64,000 nucleotides of DNA. Source: Noviluteimonas sp052115395 (lineage in GTDB: Bacteria > Pseudomonadota > Gammaproteobacteria > Xanthomonadales > Xanthomonadaceae). The notes beneath the pieces were generated by a model. The model ran no database searches and was not told the DNA's origin. It saw only the letters and a program-made list of their open reading frames with translations. Shown here piece by piece: positions 1 through 9,110 of the stretch. The translations under genes were made by a program, and so were the position numbers. The stretch is taken from NCBI GenBank assembly GCA_052115395.1, contig JBFRGO010000001.1; one strand, given 5' to 3'. Each line of letters opens with the position of its first letter. The first letter of the stretch is position 1.

Positions 1-1
1 C

Positions 2-427
2 TTCCTCCAGATCACCCCGTTCATGCACGTGGCGGACGTGGAGGCCACGACGCGGTTCTTCGCGGACATCCTTGGCTTCAGGACGCTCTATCGCCAGCCC
101 GGCTACGCCTACATCGAGCGCGAGGGCTGCGGCATCCGGATCATGGAGGCGGGAGAGGGCAATCCGCTGATCGCCGGGAACCGGCGTTTTCGTTATTACG
201 TCGATGTCCGCGACGTCGACGGGCTCTACGCCGAGCTCAAGCCCAGGCTCGACACCCTGCCGAAGGAAGATGTCCACGGGCCGGCCGACAAGCCCTATGG
301 CCAGCGGGAGTTGCTCGTGAAGGTGCCCGATGGGGACCTGATCGCCTTCGGGCAGGGCATCTTCACACCCGAGGGTGCCCAGGTGACCCCCGGTGGACAG
401 GACGCGCCCCACGTTTCAAAAATGTGA
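2..427 (+). CDS. VOC-family (glyoxalase/bleomycin-resistance fold) protein, 5' end outside window
   Basis: The reading frame is already open at base 2 (FLQITPFMHV...), so the true start probably lies just before the window; the first internal ATG is at 23. The protein has the vicinal-oxygen-chelate pattern: an N-terminal beta strand, ATTRFFADILGF where VOC proteins have their first helix, and a C-terminal DGDLIAFGQ strand carrying the usual metal-site region. Members include glyoxalases, dioxygenases and drug-binding resistance proteins. Substrate cannot be told from sequence. It stands alone ahead of two tiny membrane-protein genes. Confidence 0.8.
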   Translation, partial: FLQITPFMHVADVEATTRFFADILGFRTLYRQPGYAYIEREGCGIRIMEAGEGNPLIAGNRRFRYYVDVRDVDGLYAELKPRLDTLPKEDVHGPADKPYGQRELLVKVPDGDLIAFGQGIFTPEGAQVTPGGQDAPHVSKM

Positions 428-498
428 CTTTGTGCTCACTTTCACATTCGGGGCTGGCGCGATGCTTGCGCCTCGATCAGGGGAAAGGGGGACGCGCC

Positions 499-666
499 AT
501 GGATGACCGCACGCTGCAATTCGTACTGTTCCTGGGCGTCGCCGCCGGGCTGTACACGCTGGTGACCGTTGGCATCGAGATCGCCCGCCGCTTCGTCCTG
601 CAGTCGCGCGCCTCGCATGCGGCCACGGTGGCCATGGTGACGGACGTGGTTTCCCGCAACGATTGA
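499..666 (+). CDS. Small single-pass membrane protein, unknown function
   Basis: This is a 55-residue frame starting with ATG, 7-15 bases after a purine-rich AAAGGGGGA sequence that makes a good ribosome binding site. Residues 8-27 (FVLFLGVAAGLYTLVTVGIE) form one probable membrane helix followed by a basic stretch (ARRF), so the C-terminus is likely cytoplasmic. No family was recognised. The start is chosen for the ribosome site; an in-frame GTG further upstream at 424 would lie against the previous stop and has no such site. Confidence 0.55.
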   Translation: MDDRTLQFVLFLGVAAGLYTLVTVGIEIARRFVLQSRASHAATVAMVTDVVSRND

Positions 667-703
667 TGCCCCTGCGACGCTCGCGCCGCCTTCGGTGCGC
701 GTG

Positions 704-886
704 ATGGGCGCACTGCTCGAAATCCTGGCCGAAGCCTTCTTCGAACTCGTGATCGTCGGAATCGGCCACGGGATCGGCTGGCTGGTGCCCACGCGCAGCA
801 AATTCACCGATGGGCAGGCGGCCTTGGCCGGCGTGCTGTTCTGGGCAGCCGTGTTGCTCGGCGGGCTGTGGTGGCGCCTGGGCTGA
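704..886 (+). CDS. Small two-helix membrane protein, unknown function
   Basis: This is a 60-residue frame with two hydrophobic stretches (about residues 3-26 and 38-57) separated by a basic loop with PTRSK, consistent with a membrane hairpin. An alternative GTG start at 695 would add three residues. No strong ribosome site is visible, so the start is uncertain. It ends just before the minus-strand gene block and is convergent with it. No family was recognised. Confidence 0.5.
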   Translation: MGALLEILAEAFFELVIVGIGHGIGWLVPTRSKFTDGQAALAGVLFWAAVLLGGLWWRLG

Positions 887-892
887 GCGACT

Positions 893-1213
893 TCAGCGGT
901 TGATCAGGGCGAAGGCCAAAAACACCAGGACCGGCCCGGCCAGCGAAAGGAAAGCCAGTCCGATGAGGCCTTGCGTCCGCTTGGTGGGTTCGTCCGCACC
1001 CGCCTTCGCCAGGCGGACGAGGCCGACGATCGCAACGGCCTGCATGATCAAGGTCGCCGGGTAGGCGAAGATCGCGATCGCGAACAGCGTGCTGCCCCCT
1101 TCGGTTTCCGGATGCGCCGCGAACAACACGCGCGCGGCGAATGCCGTGAGCGCCGCCATCAACAGGGCGGAGGTTCCGAGCAGATATTGCGGCCATCGGG
1201 GCGAGAGAGGCAT
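893..1213 (-). CDS. Small membrane protein downstream of lolD
   Basis: This 106-residue protein has three hydrophobic segments (about residues 10-32, 40-66 and 83-104) and a short charged loop (KAGADEPTKRTQ), so it is almost certainly an inner-membrane protein. The ATG start at 1213 gives a clean N-terminus before the first helix. A GTG at 1267 overlapping the lolD stop as GTGA would add 18 polar residues and would imply translational coupling with lolD. It is the last gene of the ygfX-lolCE-lolD block. Function unknown. Confidence 0.65.
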   Translation of the reverse strand: MPLSPRWPQYLLGTSALLMAALTAFAARVLFAAHPETEGGSTLFAIAIFAYPATLIMQAVAIVGLVRLAKAGADEPTKRTQGLIGLAFLSLAGPVLVFLAFALINR

Positions 1214-1263
1214 CGGGCGATTGTATGCGGTGGGCGGGTGCTCGGCGCCCGCCCGGAATGGAA

Positions 1264-1956
1264 TCACACCTCGCTGGGCGCGAGCTCCCGGAGCTTGCCT
1301 TCGTGCAACTCAAGTACGCGATCCAGCCGACGCGCCAGGCTCCGGTCGTGCGTCACCAGCACCAGGCTCGTGCGTTGCGCGCGGTTGAGATCGAGCATCT
1401 GCGCGAAGACATGGGCCGCGGTCTTTTCGTCGAGATTGCCCGTGGGTTCGTCGCCCAGCACGCACGCGGGTTTGTTGACCAGCGCGCGCGCGACGGCGGT
1501 GCGTTGGCGTTCGCCGCCGGAGAGTTCGCCGGGCTTGTGTTCCAGGCGATGGCCCAGGCCGACCGATTCCAGCAATTCCCTGGCGCGCTGGCGTGCCTCC
1601 GGGATGTGCGTGCCGTTGAGCAGCACGGGCAACATCACGTTTTCGAGCGCGGTGAATTCGGGCAACAAGTGATGGAACTGGTACACGAAGCCCAGCGCCT
1701 TGTTGCGCAGCTTGCCGCGCTCGGCGTCCGACAGGTCGCTCATGCGCTGGCCCGCGACCCAGACTTCGCCCGCGGTCGGGACATCGAGCCCGCCGAGCAG
1801 GTGCAGCAACGTGCTCTTGCCGGCGCCCGAGGCGCCGAGGATCGCGACGGTCTCGCCTTCGACCACGTGCAGTTGCAGGTCGTGGAAGACGTGCGTCTTG
1901 AGGTTGCCTTCGGCGTAGGTCTTGGCCAGGCGTTCGGCGCGCAGGACTTCACTCAT
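1264..1956 (-). CDS. lolD: LolD, ATPase of the lipoprotein-releasing ABC transporter
   Basis: This 230-residue ABC ATPase powers release of outer-membrane lipoproteins from the inner membrane to LolA. Walker A (GASGAGKST) is at residues 41-49, the signature LSGGERQR at 145-152 and Walker B (ACVLGDEP) at 164-171. The segment QFHHLLPEFTALENVMLP after the Q-loop is the LolD-type motif. It overlaps the 3' end of the permease gene by 8 bases, so the two are translated together. Length matches the family (about 230). Confidence 0.95.
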   Translation of the reverse strand: MSEVLRAERLAKTYAEGNLKTHVFHDLQLHVVEGETVAILGASGAGKSTLLHLLGGLDVPTAGEVWVAGQRMSDLSDAERGKLRNKALGFVYQFHHLLPEFTALENVMLPVLLNGTHIPEARQRARELLESVGLGHRLEHKPGELSGGERQRTAVARALVNKPACVLGDEPTGNLDEKTAAHVFAQMLDLNRAQRTSLVLVTHDRSLARRLDRVLELHEGKLRELAPSEV

Positions 1957-3190
1957 AACGCAGCGCCTCCGCCGGGGCCGTGCGCGCGGCGCGCCACGCG
2001 GGATACAGCGTGGCGACGAACGCCATGCCGAGGGCGACCAGCGCGATGATCGTGACGTCGTCGGCTTTCAATTCGGTCGGCAATCCGGTGATGTAGTAGA
2101 CGTCCTCGGGCAGCAACTGCACGCCGAGGACCGCTTCGAGCCCATTGAGGATGTGGTCGAGGTTGAGCGTCAGCAGGACACCGCCGACCACGCCCAGCAC
2201 GGTGCCGATGATGCCGATCAAGGTGCCCTGGACCATGAACACCTGCATCACGCCGCGCGGCGTGAGGCCCAGGGTGCGCAGGATCGCGATGTCAGCTTGC
2301 TTGTCGGTGACCAGCATGACCTGCGAGGACACCAGGTTGAACGCGCCCATCGCGATCAGCAGCGAGAGCAGGATCGCCATGACCGTCTTTTCCATCTTGA
2401 GCGCGCGGAACATGTTCGCGTTCTCGCGCGTCCAGTCGCTGACGCTGTAGGGGCCGGGCAACTTGAGCGCCAGGTCGCGTGCGACATCGAAGGCCTTGTC
2501 CATGTCGTACAGGCGCAGGCGCACGCCGGTGACGCCGTTGCCCATGCGCATCAGGCGTTGCGCGTCCTGCAGATTCACCACCGCAAGGCCCTTGTCGAAT
2601 TCGTTGTAGCCGGCTTCGAACAGGCCGCTCACCTTGAAGCGCTTGAACTGCGGCATCGCGCCCATCGGCGTGGCCTGCAGGTCGGTGGTCAGCACGACGT
2701 AGTCGCCGACGTTGACGCCCAGCCACAGCGCGAGTTCGCGCCCCAGCACGATGTTGAAGCAGCCGGGCGTCAGCGCATCGAGCTTGCCGACGACCATCTT
2801 CTCGCCGAGCACCGAAACGTTGCGCTCCTGGTCGGGCACCACGCCGCGCACGATCGCGGGCTGGTTGCGCGCACCGCGCAGCAGGCCCTGAGTTTCGATG
2901 TAGGGCGCCGCGCCGGCGATGCGCTTGTCCTGCATCGCAAGCTTGACCGCGTGCGGCCAGTCGGTCAGCGGGTCGCCGTAGCCGCTGACGGTCGCGTGCG
3001 CGGCCATCTGCAACATGCGATCGCGGATCTCGCGCTGGAAGCCGCTCATCACCGCAAGCGTGGTGATCAGCGCGGTCACGCCGAGCGCGATCCCGAGGAT
3101 CGACGCCAGCGAAATGAAGGAGATGAAACCATTGCGGCGCTTGGCGCGGAGGTAGCGCAGGCCGATGGCGACGGGGATGGGTTTGAACAT
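1949..3190 (-). CDS. lolC: LolC/LolE-family permease of the lipoprotein-releasing ABC transporter
   Basis: This is a 413-residue permease partner of LolD. It starts MFKPIPVAIGLRYLRAKRR, the conserved Lol N-terminus, followed by a first helix (FISFISLASILGIALGV), a long periplasmic domain, and three C-terminal helices with the FtsX fold ending in AARTAPAEALRYE. Only one permease gene is present here, so the symbol lolC is used for a protein that could equally be called LolE or the fused-function LolF type. Upstream in-frame codons are ignored because the conserved N-terminus begins at 3190. It sits 7 bases after the ygfX-like gene. Confidence 0.92.
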   Translation of the reverse strand: MFKPIPVAIGLRYLRAKRRNGFISFISLASILGIALGVTALITTLAVMSGFQREIRDRMLQMAAHATVSGYGDPLTDWPHAVKLAMQDKRIAGAAPYIETQGLLRGARNQPAIVRGVVPDQERNVSVLGEKMVVGKLDALTPGCFNIVLGRELALWLGVNVGDYVVLTTDLQATPMGAMPQFKRFKVSGLFEAGYNEFDKGLAVVNLQDAQRLMRMGNGVTGVRLRLYDMDKAFDVARDLALKLPGPYSVSDWTRENANMFRALKMEKTVMAILLSLLIAMGAFNLVSSQVMLVTDKQADIAILRTLGLTPRGVMQVFMVQGTLIGIIGTVLGVVGGVLLTLNLDHILNGLEAVLGVQLLPEDVYYITGLPTELKADDVTIIALVALGMAFVATLYPAWRAARTAPAEALRYE

Positions 3191-3197
3191 AAGCCGC

Positions 3198-3644
3198 CTA
3201 TCCTCGCATCCCGTGGGGGGCCGCGGCGAGATGGGCGGGCGAAGGACTGGCCAGGCGCAGTGCCCGTCGTTCATTCGCGCCCAGGGTGTCGGGCCAGAAC
3301 GCAAGGCGATGGACGCGGCCTTCGTGGTCCCGGGCACGCAGGAATGCGAGCGTGCCGCGCCAATGGACGTGAGGATTCGGGATGGGCATGTCGTCGAGGA
3401 TGGCGCTTGCGTCGGACCGGAGGAGGAAGACCCGCGGCGGACGGCGATGTTCCCGATATGCGCTGAACAAGGCCATCACGCACGCGCCGACAGCGAGGGG
3501 CGCGCGTAAGGCGCCGGGCACATCGGACGCGTGGATGGCCAAAGCACCGAGCGGCCCCAGCGCAAACAACACGGCGACGACGAAACGGGAGGGTCGCCAC
3601 GTCAGGCGACATCCCGGGGAAGCGCGGCGCGACGTGGAATGCAT
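3198..3644 (-). CDS. YgfX-like membrane protein
   Basis: This 148-residue protein has a two-helix N-terminal hairpin (about residues 22-63), then a soluble tail with LRSDAS, VHWRGTLAFLRARD and HRLAFWPDTL. That arrangement and the last motif resemble YgfX/CptA, a small inner-membrane protein that in E. coli is paired with SdhE. No SdhE homologue is next to it; it heads the lolCE-lolD block instead. The start at 3644 (MHSTSRR) is preferred to an ATG 33 bases earlier but neither has a strong ribosome site. The family call rests on motif resemblance only. Confidence 0.6.
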   Translation of the reverse strand: MHSTSRRASPGCRLTWRPSRFVVAVLFALGPLGALAIHASDVPGALRAPLAVGACVMALFSAYREHRRPPRVFLLRSDASAILDDMPIPNPHVHWRGTLAFLRARDHEGRVHRLAFWPDTLGANERRALRLASPSPAHLAAAPHGMRG

Positions 3645-3834
3645 CGGTGACGTCCGTGTCGTCAGTGGAGACTGCACCCTAACGCGACACTTGTCCGTCG
3701 TATGTCATCGAATGCCGCACGAGGGCGTCGGATTTTCCTGAGCGCCCAAGGCGAGACAATTCCTCGCCACCTAGTGAAGATCGCCCCGAGCGCCGCGCTT
3801 ACACACGACGCTTCGAACGTGGCGAGATACGACG

Positions 3835-6231
3835 ATGCAAAGCGCATTGTTTCCATCATCCGAACACCCGCTCGGAAAGTGGGCCACGGCCGCAGCCTTC
3901 GTCGGCGGCGCCTTCGTTGCGCTCTGGATGCCGTTCGTCCTTCCGTTGTGGGCTTCGGCCGCGATCGGCGTCGCGACCGTGGCGTTCCACATCGTTTTCG
4001 CATCGCTTCGATCGCGCAGGCCCTGGCGTCTGTCGGCGATGGCGGTGTTCGGGTTCGCCCTCGCCGCGGCGCATGCAGCCCATGCCTTCGAACTTCGATT
4101 GCCCTCGTCGCTCGAGCGCAAGGACATCCGCGTTCGTGGCCACGTCGTGGACTTGCCCGATCGCGATGCGCGGCGCGTGCATTTCCTGCTGCGCGTCGAC
4201 GACGATGTATCGCAGGCGCAGGCCTTGCGGGGACGGCTGCTGCGGATCGCCTGGTACGACGCCGGGGCGCCGACCAAACCCGTCACCGCCGGCAGCCGCT
4301 GGGCGTTCGACGCGCGCCTGCGTGCGCCGCGCGGGCTGCGCAATCCCGGGTGGTTCGATGCCGAACGCCATACGCTGGCCAATCGGCTCACGGCGACGGG
4401 TTATCTTCGCAATGCGGCCAGCGCGCGCGAAATCGCCGCGCCGGCGGGCCTCCACGCGTGGCGCGCACGCATGGCCGATCGCATCGACGCCGCGATCCAG
4501 GCGCCGGTCTCGCGTTTCATCCGCGCACTCGCCCTCGGCGACACGCGAGGCCTCGACGACGCCGATTGGGCGACGCTGCGCGCCACGGGCCTGACGCACC
4601 TGATCGCGATTTCCGGTTTCCATGTCGGCCTGGTCGCGGGCTTCTTCGCGCTGGCGGTTTCGCTCGCGTGGCGGGTCGTTCCCGTGCTGGCGCACCGCGT
4701 GCCCAGGCCGATCGCGATGGCCATCGCGGCAGTGGCCGGTGCCGTGCTGTACACCGCCGTCGCCGGGTTCGCGTTGCCTACCGTGCGCACCACGCTGATG
4801 ATCTCGGTGGTCGCTGCGGTGCGCTGCGGACGTCGCGCCCATTCCTCGTTCGACGCATTGTCGCTCGCGGTCATCGCGATGGTGCTGGTCGATCCCTTGT
4901 CCCTGCTCGGCGCGGGGTTCTGGCTCAGCGTCGGTGGCGTGGCGTGGTTGCTGTGGTGCCTGCCGAACGGGGAGGGCGGCGTGGTGCGCAGTTTCGCTGC
5001 CGCGCAGGCGGTCGCGACGGTGGGGTTGTTGCCGTTGACGGTGGCGTTGTTCGGGCAGGCCTCGTTCGCCGGACCTATCGCGAACCTCGTTGCGATCCCT
5101 TGGTGGAGTCTGCTCGTCGTTCCGCTCGCATTGCTGGGCATCGGCCTGGAGGCCATGCACGCGGGTCTGGGCACGCTTGCGTGGCGCGCGGCAGCGTTTG
5201 CATTCGATGCGACGTGGCCCGCGTTCGAAGCGCTCGGCGGAAGTCCGTTCGCGTTCGCGTGGTTGCCCGAAGCACGCTGGTTCGCGTTGCCGATGGCGGC
5301 GTTCGCGGCCTTCTGGTGCCTGCTGCCGCGCGGAGTTCCGGGCAAGCCGCTGGCCTTGGTCATGTGGCTTCCCTTGCTCTGGCCGTCGCGCGCGCTTCCG
5401 GCGCACGGCGCGTTCCGCATCGACGTGCTCGATGTGGGGCAAGGGCTATCGGCCCTGGTGCGCACGCAATCGCACACGCTCCTGTTCGACATGGGCCCGG
5501 CGTCGCACGATGGTTACGACGCCGGCGAACGCGCCGTGGTCCCCGCGCTGCGTGCGCTGGGCGTGCGCGCACTGGATGTCGCCGTCGTCAGCCACGCCGA
5601 CAGCGATCACGCCGGCGGTTGGCAAGCCGTGCGGCGTGCGCTGCCGATCCGCGACAGCCACGCGCCGGAGGGCAGCCCGACGCCGGTCGCATCGCGCTGC
5701 ACCGCCGGTCGAGCCTGGCAACGCGACGGTGTCCGCTTCACGTACCTCCATCCCACGCAACACTTCCCCTACCTCGGCAACGACGCCGGTTGCGTATTGC
5801 GCATCGACGGCGCGCACGGCAGCGCGTTGATCACCGGCGACATCGGCGAGGTCGTCGAACGCACGCTCGCCCGTCGCGATCCCGCGCGATTGCGCGCCGA
5901 TGTCGTGCTGGTTCCGCATCACGGCAGCGAAGGGTCGTCCGATCCCGCGTTCATCCGCGCGACCGGCGCCCGCGTCGCCCTTGTCGCCAGCGGCGCGAAC
6001 AATCGCTTCGGGCACCCACGCGCGGAGGTCGTCGCACGCTGGTGCGGGGCGGGCGCCCGCGTCCTGGACACCGCCGCCGGCGGCGCCCTGCGCGTGGATG
6101 TGGGCCCGGAGGGCGTGAAAACGGCCGCACGTCGCGAAACCCACGCACGGCTTTGGGACGCAACGCCCCGGTCCGCCCGCGGCGCTGGGCTATGCTATCG
6201 GCCGAATGACGGGCCTGGCCCGGAGGAGTGA
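3835..6231 (+). CDS. comEC: ComEC/Rec2 DNA-uptake channel protein
   Basis: This 798-residue inner-membrane protein is the predicted channel that passes single-stranded DNA into the cytoplasm during natural transformation. An N-terminal helix pair and a soluble OB-like region are followed by the multi-helix Competence domain, which contains the family motif LTHLIAISGFHVGL (about residues 257-270). The C-terminal metallo-beta-lactamase-like domain has SHADSDHAGG near residue 586 and PHHGSEGSSD near 694, so its metal ligands look intact. The stop is three bases before the exbB GTG, and the exbB ribosome site (CGGAGGAG) lies inside this gene. Confidence 0.93.
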   Translation: MQSALFPSSEHPLGKWATAAAFVGGAFVALWMPFVLPLWASAAIGVATVAFHIVFASLRSRRPWRLSAMAVFGFALAAAHAAHAFELRLPSSLERKDIRVRGHVVDLPDRDARRVHFLLRVDDDVSQAQALRGRLLRIAWYDAGAPTKPVTAGSRWAFDARLRAPRGLRNPGWFDAERHTLANRLTATGYLRNAASAREIAAPAGLHAWRARMADRIDAAIQAPVSRFIRALALGDTRGLDDADWATLRATGLTHLIAISGFHVGLVAGFFALAVSLAWRVVPVLAHRVPRPIAMAIAAVAGAVLYTAVAGFALPTVRTTLMISVVAAVRCGRRAHSSFDALSLAVIAMVLVDPLSLLGAGFWLSVGGVAWLLWCLPNGEGGVVRSFAAAQAVATVGLLPLTVALFGQASFAGPIANLVAIPWWSLLVVPLALLGIGLEAMHAGLGTLAWRAAAFAFDATWPAFEALGGSPFAFAWLPEARWFALPMAAFAAFWCLLPRGVPGKPLALVMWLPLLWPSRALPAHGAFRIDVLDVGQGLSALVRTQSHTLLFDMGPASHDGYDAGERAVVPALRALGVRALDVAVVSHADSDHAGGWQAVRRALPIRDSHAPEGSPTPVASRCTAGRAWQRDGVRFTYLHPTQHFPYLGNDAGCVLRIDGAHGSALITGDIGEVVERTLARRDPARLRADVVLVPHHGSEGSSDPAFIRATGARVALVASGANNRFGHPRAEVVARWCGAGARVLDTAAGGALRVDVGPEGVKTAARRETHARLWDATPRSARGAGLCYRPNDGPGPEE

Positions 6232-6234
6232 GAC

Positions 6235-6912
6235 GTGCTGGAACTGGTGCGCGCGGGCGGCTGGCCGATGATCCCGTTGTTGCTGCTCTCGGTAATCGCC
6301 CTGGCGATCATCGTCGAGCGTTTCTGGAGTTTGCGGCGCAAGGTCGTCCTGCCGCCGGGCCTCGGCCCCGAGGTGCGGGCCTGGGCCGCCAAGGGTCGGC
6401 TGGACCCCACCCACATCGATTCGCTGCGTCGCAACTCGCCCCTCGGCGCCTTGCTGGCGTCGGTGCTCGACGTCCGCCATCGCACGCGCGAGGAAATCCG
6501 CGAGCGCACCGAAGACGTGGGCCGCCACCAGGTCCACAAGATGGAGCGCTTCCTCAACACGCTCGGCACCATCGCCGCCGCGGGCCCGCTGCTCGGCCTG
6601 TTCGGCACCGTGGTGGGCATGATCCAGATGTTCCTCGGCATCCTCGACCAGGGCATCGGCGACGTGAACCAGCTCGCAGGCGGCATCGGCAAGGCACTGG
6701 TGTGCACCGCGGCCGGCATGATCGTCGCCATCCCGGCGCTGTGCTTCCATCGTTACTTCCGCGGCCGCATCGCCGCGTACATCGTCGACATGGAGCACGA
6801 AGCCATCGGCCTGATGGACGCGCTCGACCCGCGCGCCGCCGCCGCGCAGCGCGCCGCCGCCGGCCAGGCGCCCGCCGTGCCGCCCGCCCGCGCGAGCGCA
6901 AGCGTCGACTGA
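6235..6912 (+). CDS. exbB: ExbB/TolQ-type proton channel subunit
   Basis: This 225-residue MotA/TolQ/ExbB-family protein begins with GTG right after a strong GGAGGAG site. A first helix (IPLLLLSVIALAIIVERFW) is followed by a cytoplasmic domain and a helical pair containing TIAAAGPLLGLFGTVVGMI, the signature of ion-conducting ExbB/TolQ subunits. With ExbD next door it should form a proton-driven motor. In this family the cassette commonly sits ahead of msbA; no tonB or TonB-dependent receptor is adjacent, so what it energises is not clear. Confidence 0.9.
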   Translation: MLELVRAGGWPMIPLLLLSVIALAIIVERFWSLRRKVVLPPGLGPEVRAWAAKGRLDPTHIDSLRRNSPLGALLASVLDVRHRTREEIRERTEDVGRHQVHKMERFLNTLGTIAAAGPLLGLFGTVVGMIQMFLGILDQGIGDVNQLAGGIGKALVCTAAGMIVAIPALCFHRYFRGRIAAYIVDMEHEAIGLMDALDPRAAAAQRAAAGQAPAVPPARASASVD

Positions 6913-6915
6913 CCC

Positions 6916-7356
6916 ATGCGCATCCGCGACCATCGCGAAGACGACACGCCCGAGATCAACCTGATCCCGCTGATCGATGTCGTCCTCTGCCTGATCATCT
7001 TTTTCGTCGTCACCACCACCTTCGACGCGCGCTCGGTGCTCAAGCTGCAATTGCCGCAGGCCAACGGCCAGCCGGCCGAATCGCAGTCCAAGGCGCTGAG
7101 CGTGCTGGTGAACGCCGACGGCCGTTACTTCATCGACGATCGCGAAGCGCTGCGCACCGACGTCGAATCCCTCAAGCAAACCCTCGTCGACGTCGCCGGC
7201 ACCGACCGCACGCGACCGGTGTTGCTGCGCGCCGATGGCCGCACGCCGCACCAGGCCGTGGTCACCGCGCTCGACGCGCTCGCCCAGCTCGGCTTCTCGC
7301 GCGTGTCGATCGCCACCGCGCCGCCGGTGCAGACAGCGCAGGCCAAGGCCCCATGA
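6916..7356 (+). CDS. exbD: ExbD/TolR-type biopolymer transport protein
   Basis: This 146-residue partner of ExbB has a short cytoplasmic N-terminus, one membrane helix with the conserved aspartate (INLIPLIDVVLCLIIFFVVT, Asp at about residue 22), then a periplasmic ExbD domain with LSVLVNADGRYFID and a helix-strand ending. It starts 3 bases after exbB and its TGA overlaps the msbA start as ATGA, indicating coupled translation of the whole run. Confidence 0.92.
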   Translation: MRIRDHREDDTPEINLIPLIDVVLCLIIFFVVTTTFDARSVLKLQLPQANGQPAESQSKALSVLVNADGRYFIDDREALRTDVESLKQTLVDVAGTDRTRPVLLRADGRTPHQAVVTALDALAQLGFSRVSIATAPPVQTAQAKAP

Positions 7357-9110
7357 CCGAATCCGCCACCGCGACCCCGACGCAGACCTACCGCCGCCTG
7401 CTCGGGTTCGCCAAGCCGTATCGCGCCTGGCTCGGTGGCGCCGCGCTGGCGATGGCGCTCGAAGCCCTCACCAGCTATGGCGTCACGCGCCTGCTCAAGC
7501 CCATCGTCGACGGTCTCGCCGATCCGAAGAGTTTCCAGCTGTGGTTGCCGGCCGCGCTGGTCGGCCTGTTCGTCGCGCGTGGCCTGTTCGGCCTGGCGGG
7601 CGATTACACGATGGCCCGCTCGGGCCGCGGCGTCGCGCGCGACCTGCGCCTGATGCTGATGCGCAAGTATTTCCGCCTGCCGGGCGAGCGCTTCGACGCC
7701 GAGCCCGTCGCCTCGATGCTCACGCGCCTGGGCGGCGACACCGAACAAGTCGCCGGCGCCGCCGTCGATGCGTTGAAGGTGATGATCAGCGCGAGCCTGA
7801 CCACCGTCGCGATGATGTGGGCGATGTTGTCCACCAGCTGGCGCGTCACCATCGCCCTGTTGTTGCTCGCGCCGTTCCTGGTGTGGGCGATGAACAAGGT
7901 GGGCGGGCGCTATCGCAACATCAACCACCGCATCCTGGAAAACGCCGCCGACATGCTGCAGTCCGCCGACCAGGCGCTGCACGGCCACCAGGAAGTGAAG
8001 ATCTACGGCGCGCAGGAAAGCGAGATCGGGCGTTACGCCGACCAGACCAACAAGAACCTGCGCCTGGCCCTGAAGGTGGAAGTCACGCGCGGTTCGATTT
8101 CCTTCTTCGTGCAGGTGCTCGGCGCGATCGGCATGGCGGTGCTGCTGTTCCTCGCCGCGCGCGAAGCCGCCGCCGGCCGCCTGACCGCTGGCGACTTCAC
8201 CGTGCTGATGACGGCGATGGTCGCGATCATCCCGCCGCTGCGCCAGCTCACCAACGTGCAGGCGATGCTCCAGCGCGGCGTGAATTCCGCCGAGCGCCTG
8301 TTCTCCGTGCTCGATGCGCCCGATGAGCGCGACACCGGCAACGCACCGCTCAAGCGGGCGAAGGGCGAACTGGAATTCCGCCACGTCACCGCGCGGTATC
8401 CGAACCAGGTGCGCCCGGCGATCGACGACATCAGTTTCATCGCCAAGCCCGGCACGGTGACCGCGATCGTCGGCCGTTCGGGCAGCGGCAAGAGCACGCT
8501 GATCAAGCTGATCCCACGTTTCTACGAACCCGAATCCGGCCAGGTGCTGCTCGACGGCCGCCCGCTCGAAGATTACGCACTGGCCGACCTGCGCCGCCAG
8601 GTCGCGATGGTGAGCCAGCGCGTGATCCTGTTCGACGCCAGCGTCGGCAACAACGTGGCCTACGGCGAAATGGAAGGCGCCGATGCGCAGAAACTCGCGC
8701 AGGCCGTGCGCGGCGCCAACGCGATGGAATTCGTCGAACGCCTGCCCGATGGCATGGACACGCGCATCGGCGAACACGGCGGGCGCCTGTCCGGCGGCCA
8801 GCGCCAGCGCTTGGCGATCGCACGCGCGCTGTTGAAGGATGCGCCGCTGCTGATCCTCGACGAAGCCACCGCCGCGCTCGACAACGAATCCGAACGCCTC
8901 GTGCAGGATGCGCTCAATCATTTGATGCCCGATCGCACGACGATCGTCATCGCGCATCGCCTCTCGACCATCGAACACGCCGACCAGGTGCTCGTCCTGG
9001 ACGAAGGCCGCCTGGTGGAGCGGGGCACGCATGCGCAACTCATCGCGAAGGACGGCGTGTACGCGCACCTGCATCGCATGCAGTTCCGCGAGCAACCGGC
9101 CGAGGCATGA
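7353..9110 (+). CDS. msbA: MsbA, lipid A-core flippase ABC transporter
   Basis: This 585-residue half-transporter with fused ATPase flips lipid A-core across the inner membrane. The N-terminal six-helix domain spans about residues 20-310. The ATPase has Walker A (GRSGSGKST, about 374-382), the signature LSGGQRQRLAIARALL (from about 479) and Walker B (PLLILDEATAALD). It overlaps exbD and lpxK by four bases on each side, placing it in a lipid A assembly operon. Length fits MsbA (about 580). Confidence 0.95.
   Translation: MTESATATPTQTYRRLLGFAKPYRAWLGGAALAMALEALTSYGVTRLLKPIVDGLADPKSFQLWLPAALVGLFVARGLFGLAGDYTMARSGRGVARDLRLMLMRKYFRLPGERFDAEPVASMLTRLGGDTEQVAGAAVDALKVMISASLTTVAMMWAMLSTSWRVTIALLLLAPFLVWAMNKVGGRYRNINHRILENAADMLQSADQALHGHQEVKIYGAQESEIGRYADQTNKNLRLALKVEVTRGSISFFVQVLGAIGMAVLLFLAAREAAAGRLTAGDFTVLMTAMVAIIPPLRQLTNVQAMLQRGVNSAERLFSVLDAPDERDTGNAPLKRAKGELEFRHVTARYPNQVRPAIDDISFIAKPGTVTAIVGRSGSGKSTLIKLIPRFYEPESGQVLLDGRPLEDYALADLRRQVAMVSQRVILFDASVGNNVAYGEMEGADAQKLAQAVRGANAMEFVERLPDGMDTRIGEHGGRLSGGQRQRLAIARALLKDAPLLILDEATAALDNESERLVQDALNHLMPDRTTIVIAHRLSTIEHADQVLVLDEGRLVERGTHAQLIAKDGVYAHLHRMQFREQPAEA

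Noticed and set aside
1922..3466. Long plus-strand frame antisense to lolC/E
   Set aside because: Composition is that of an antisense shadow (rich in Arg, His, Gln and Asp) with no domain; the minus strand encodes a clear Lol permease.
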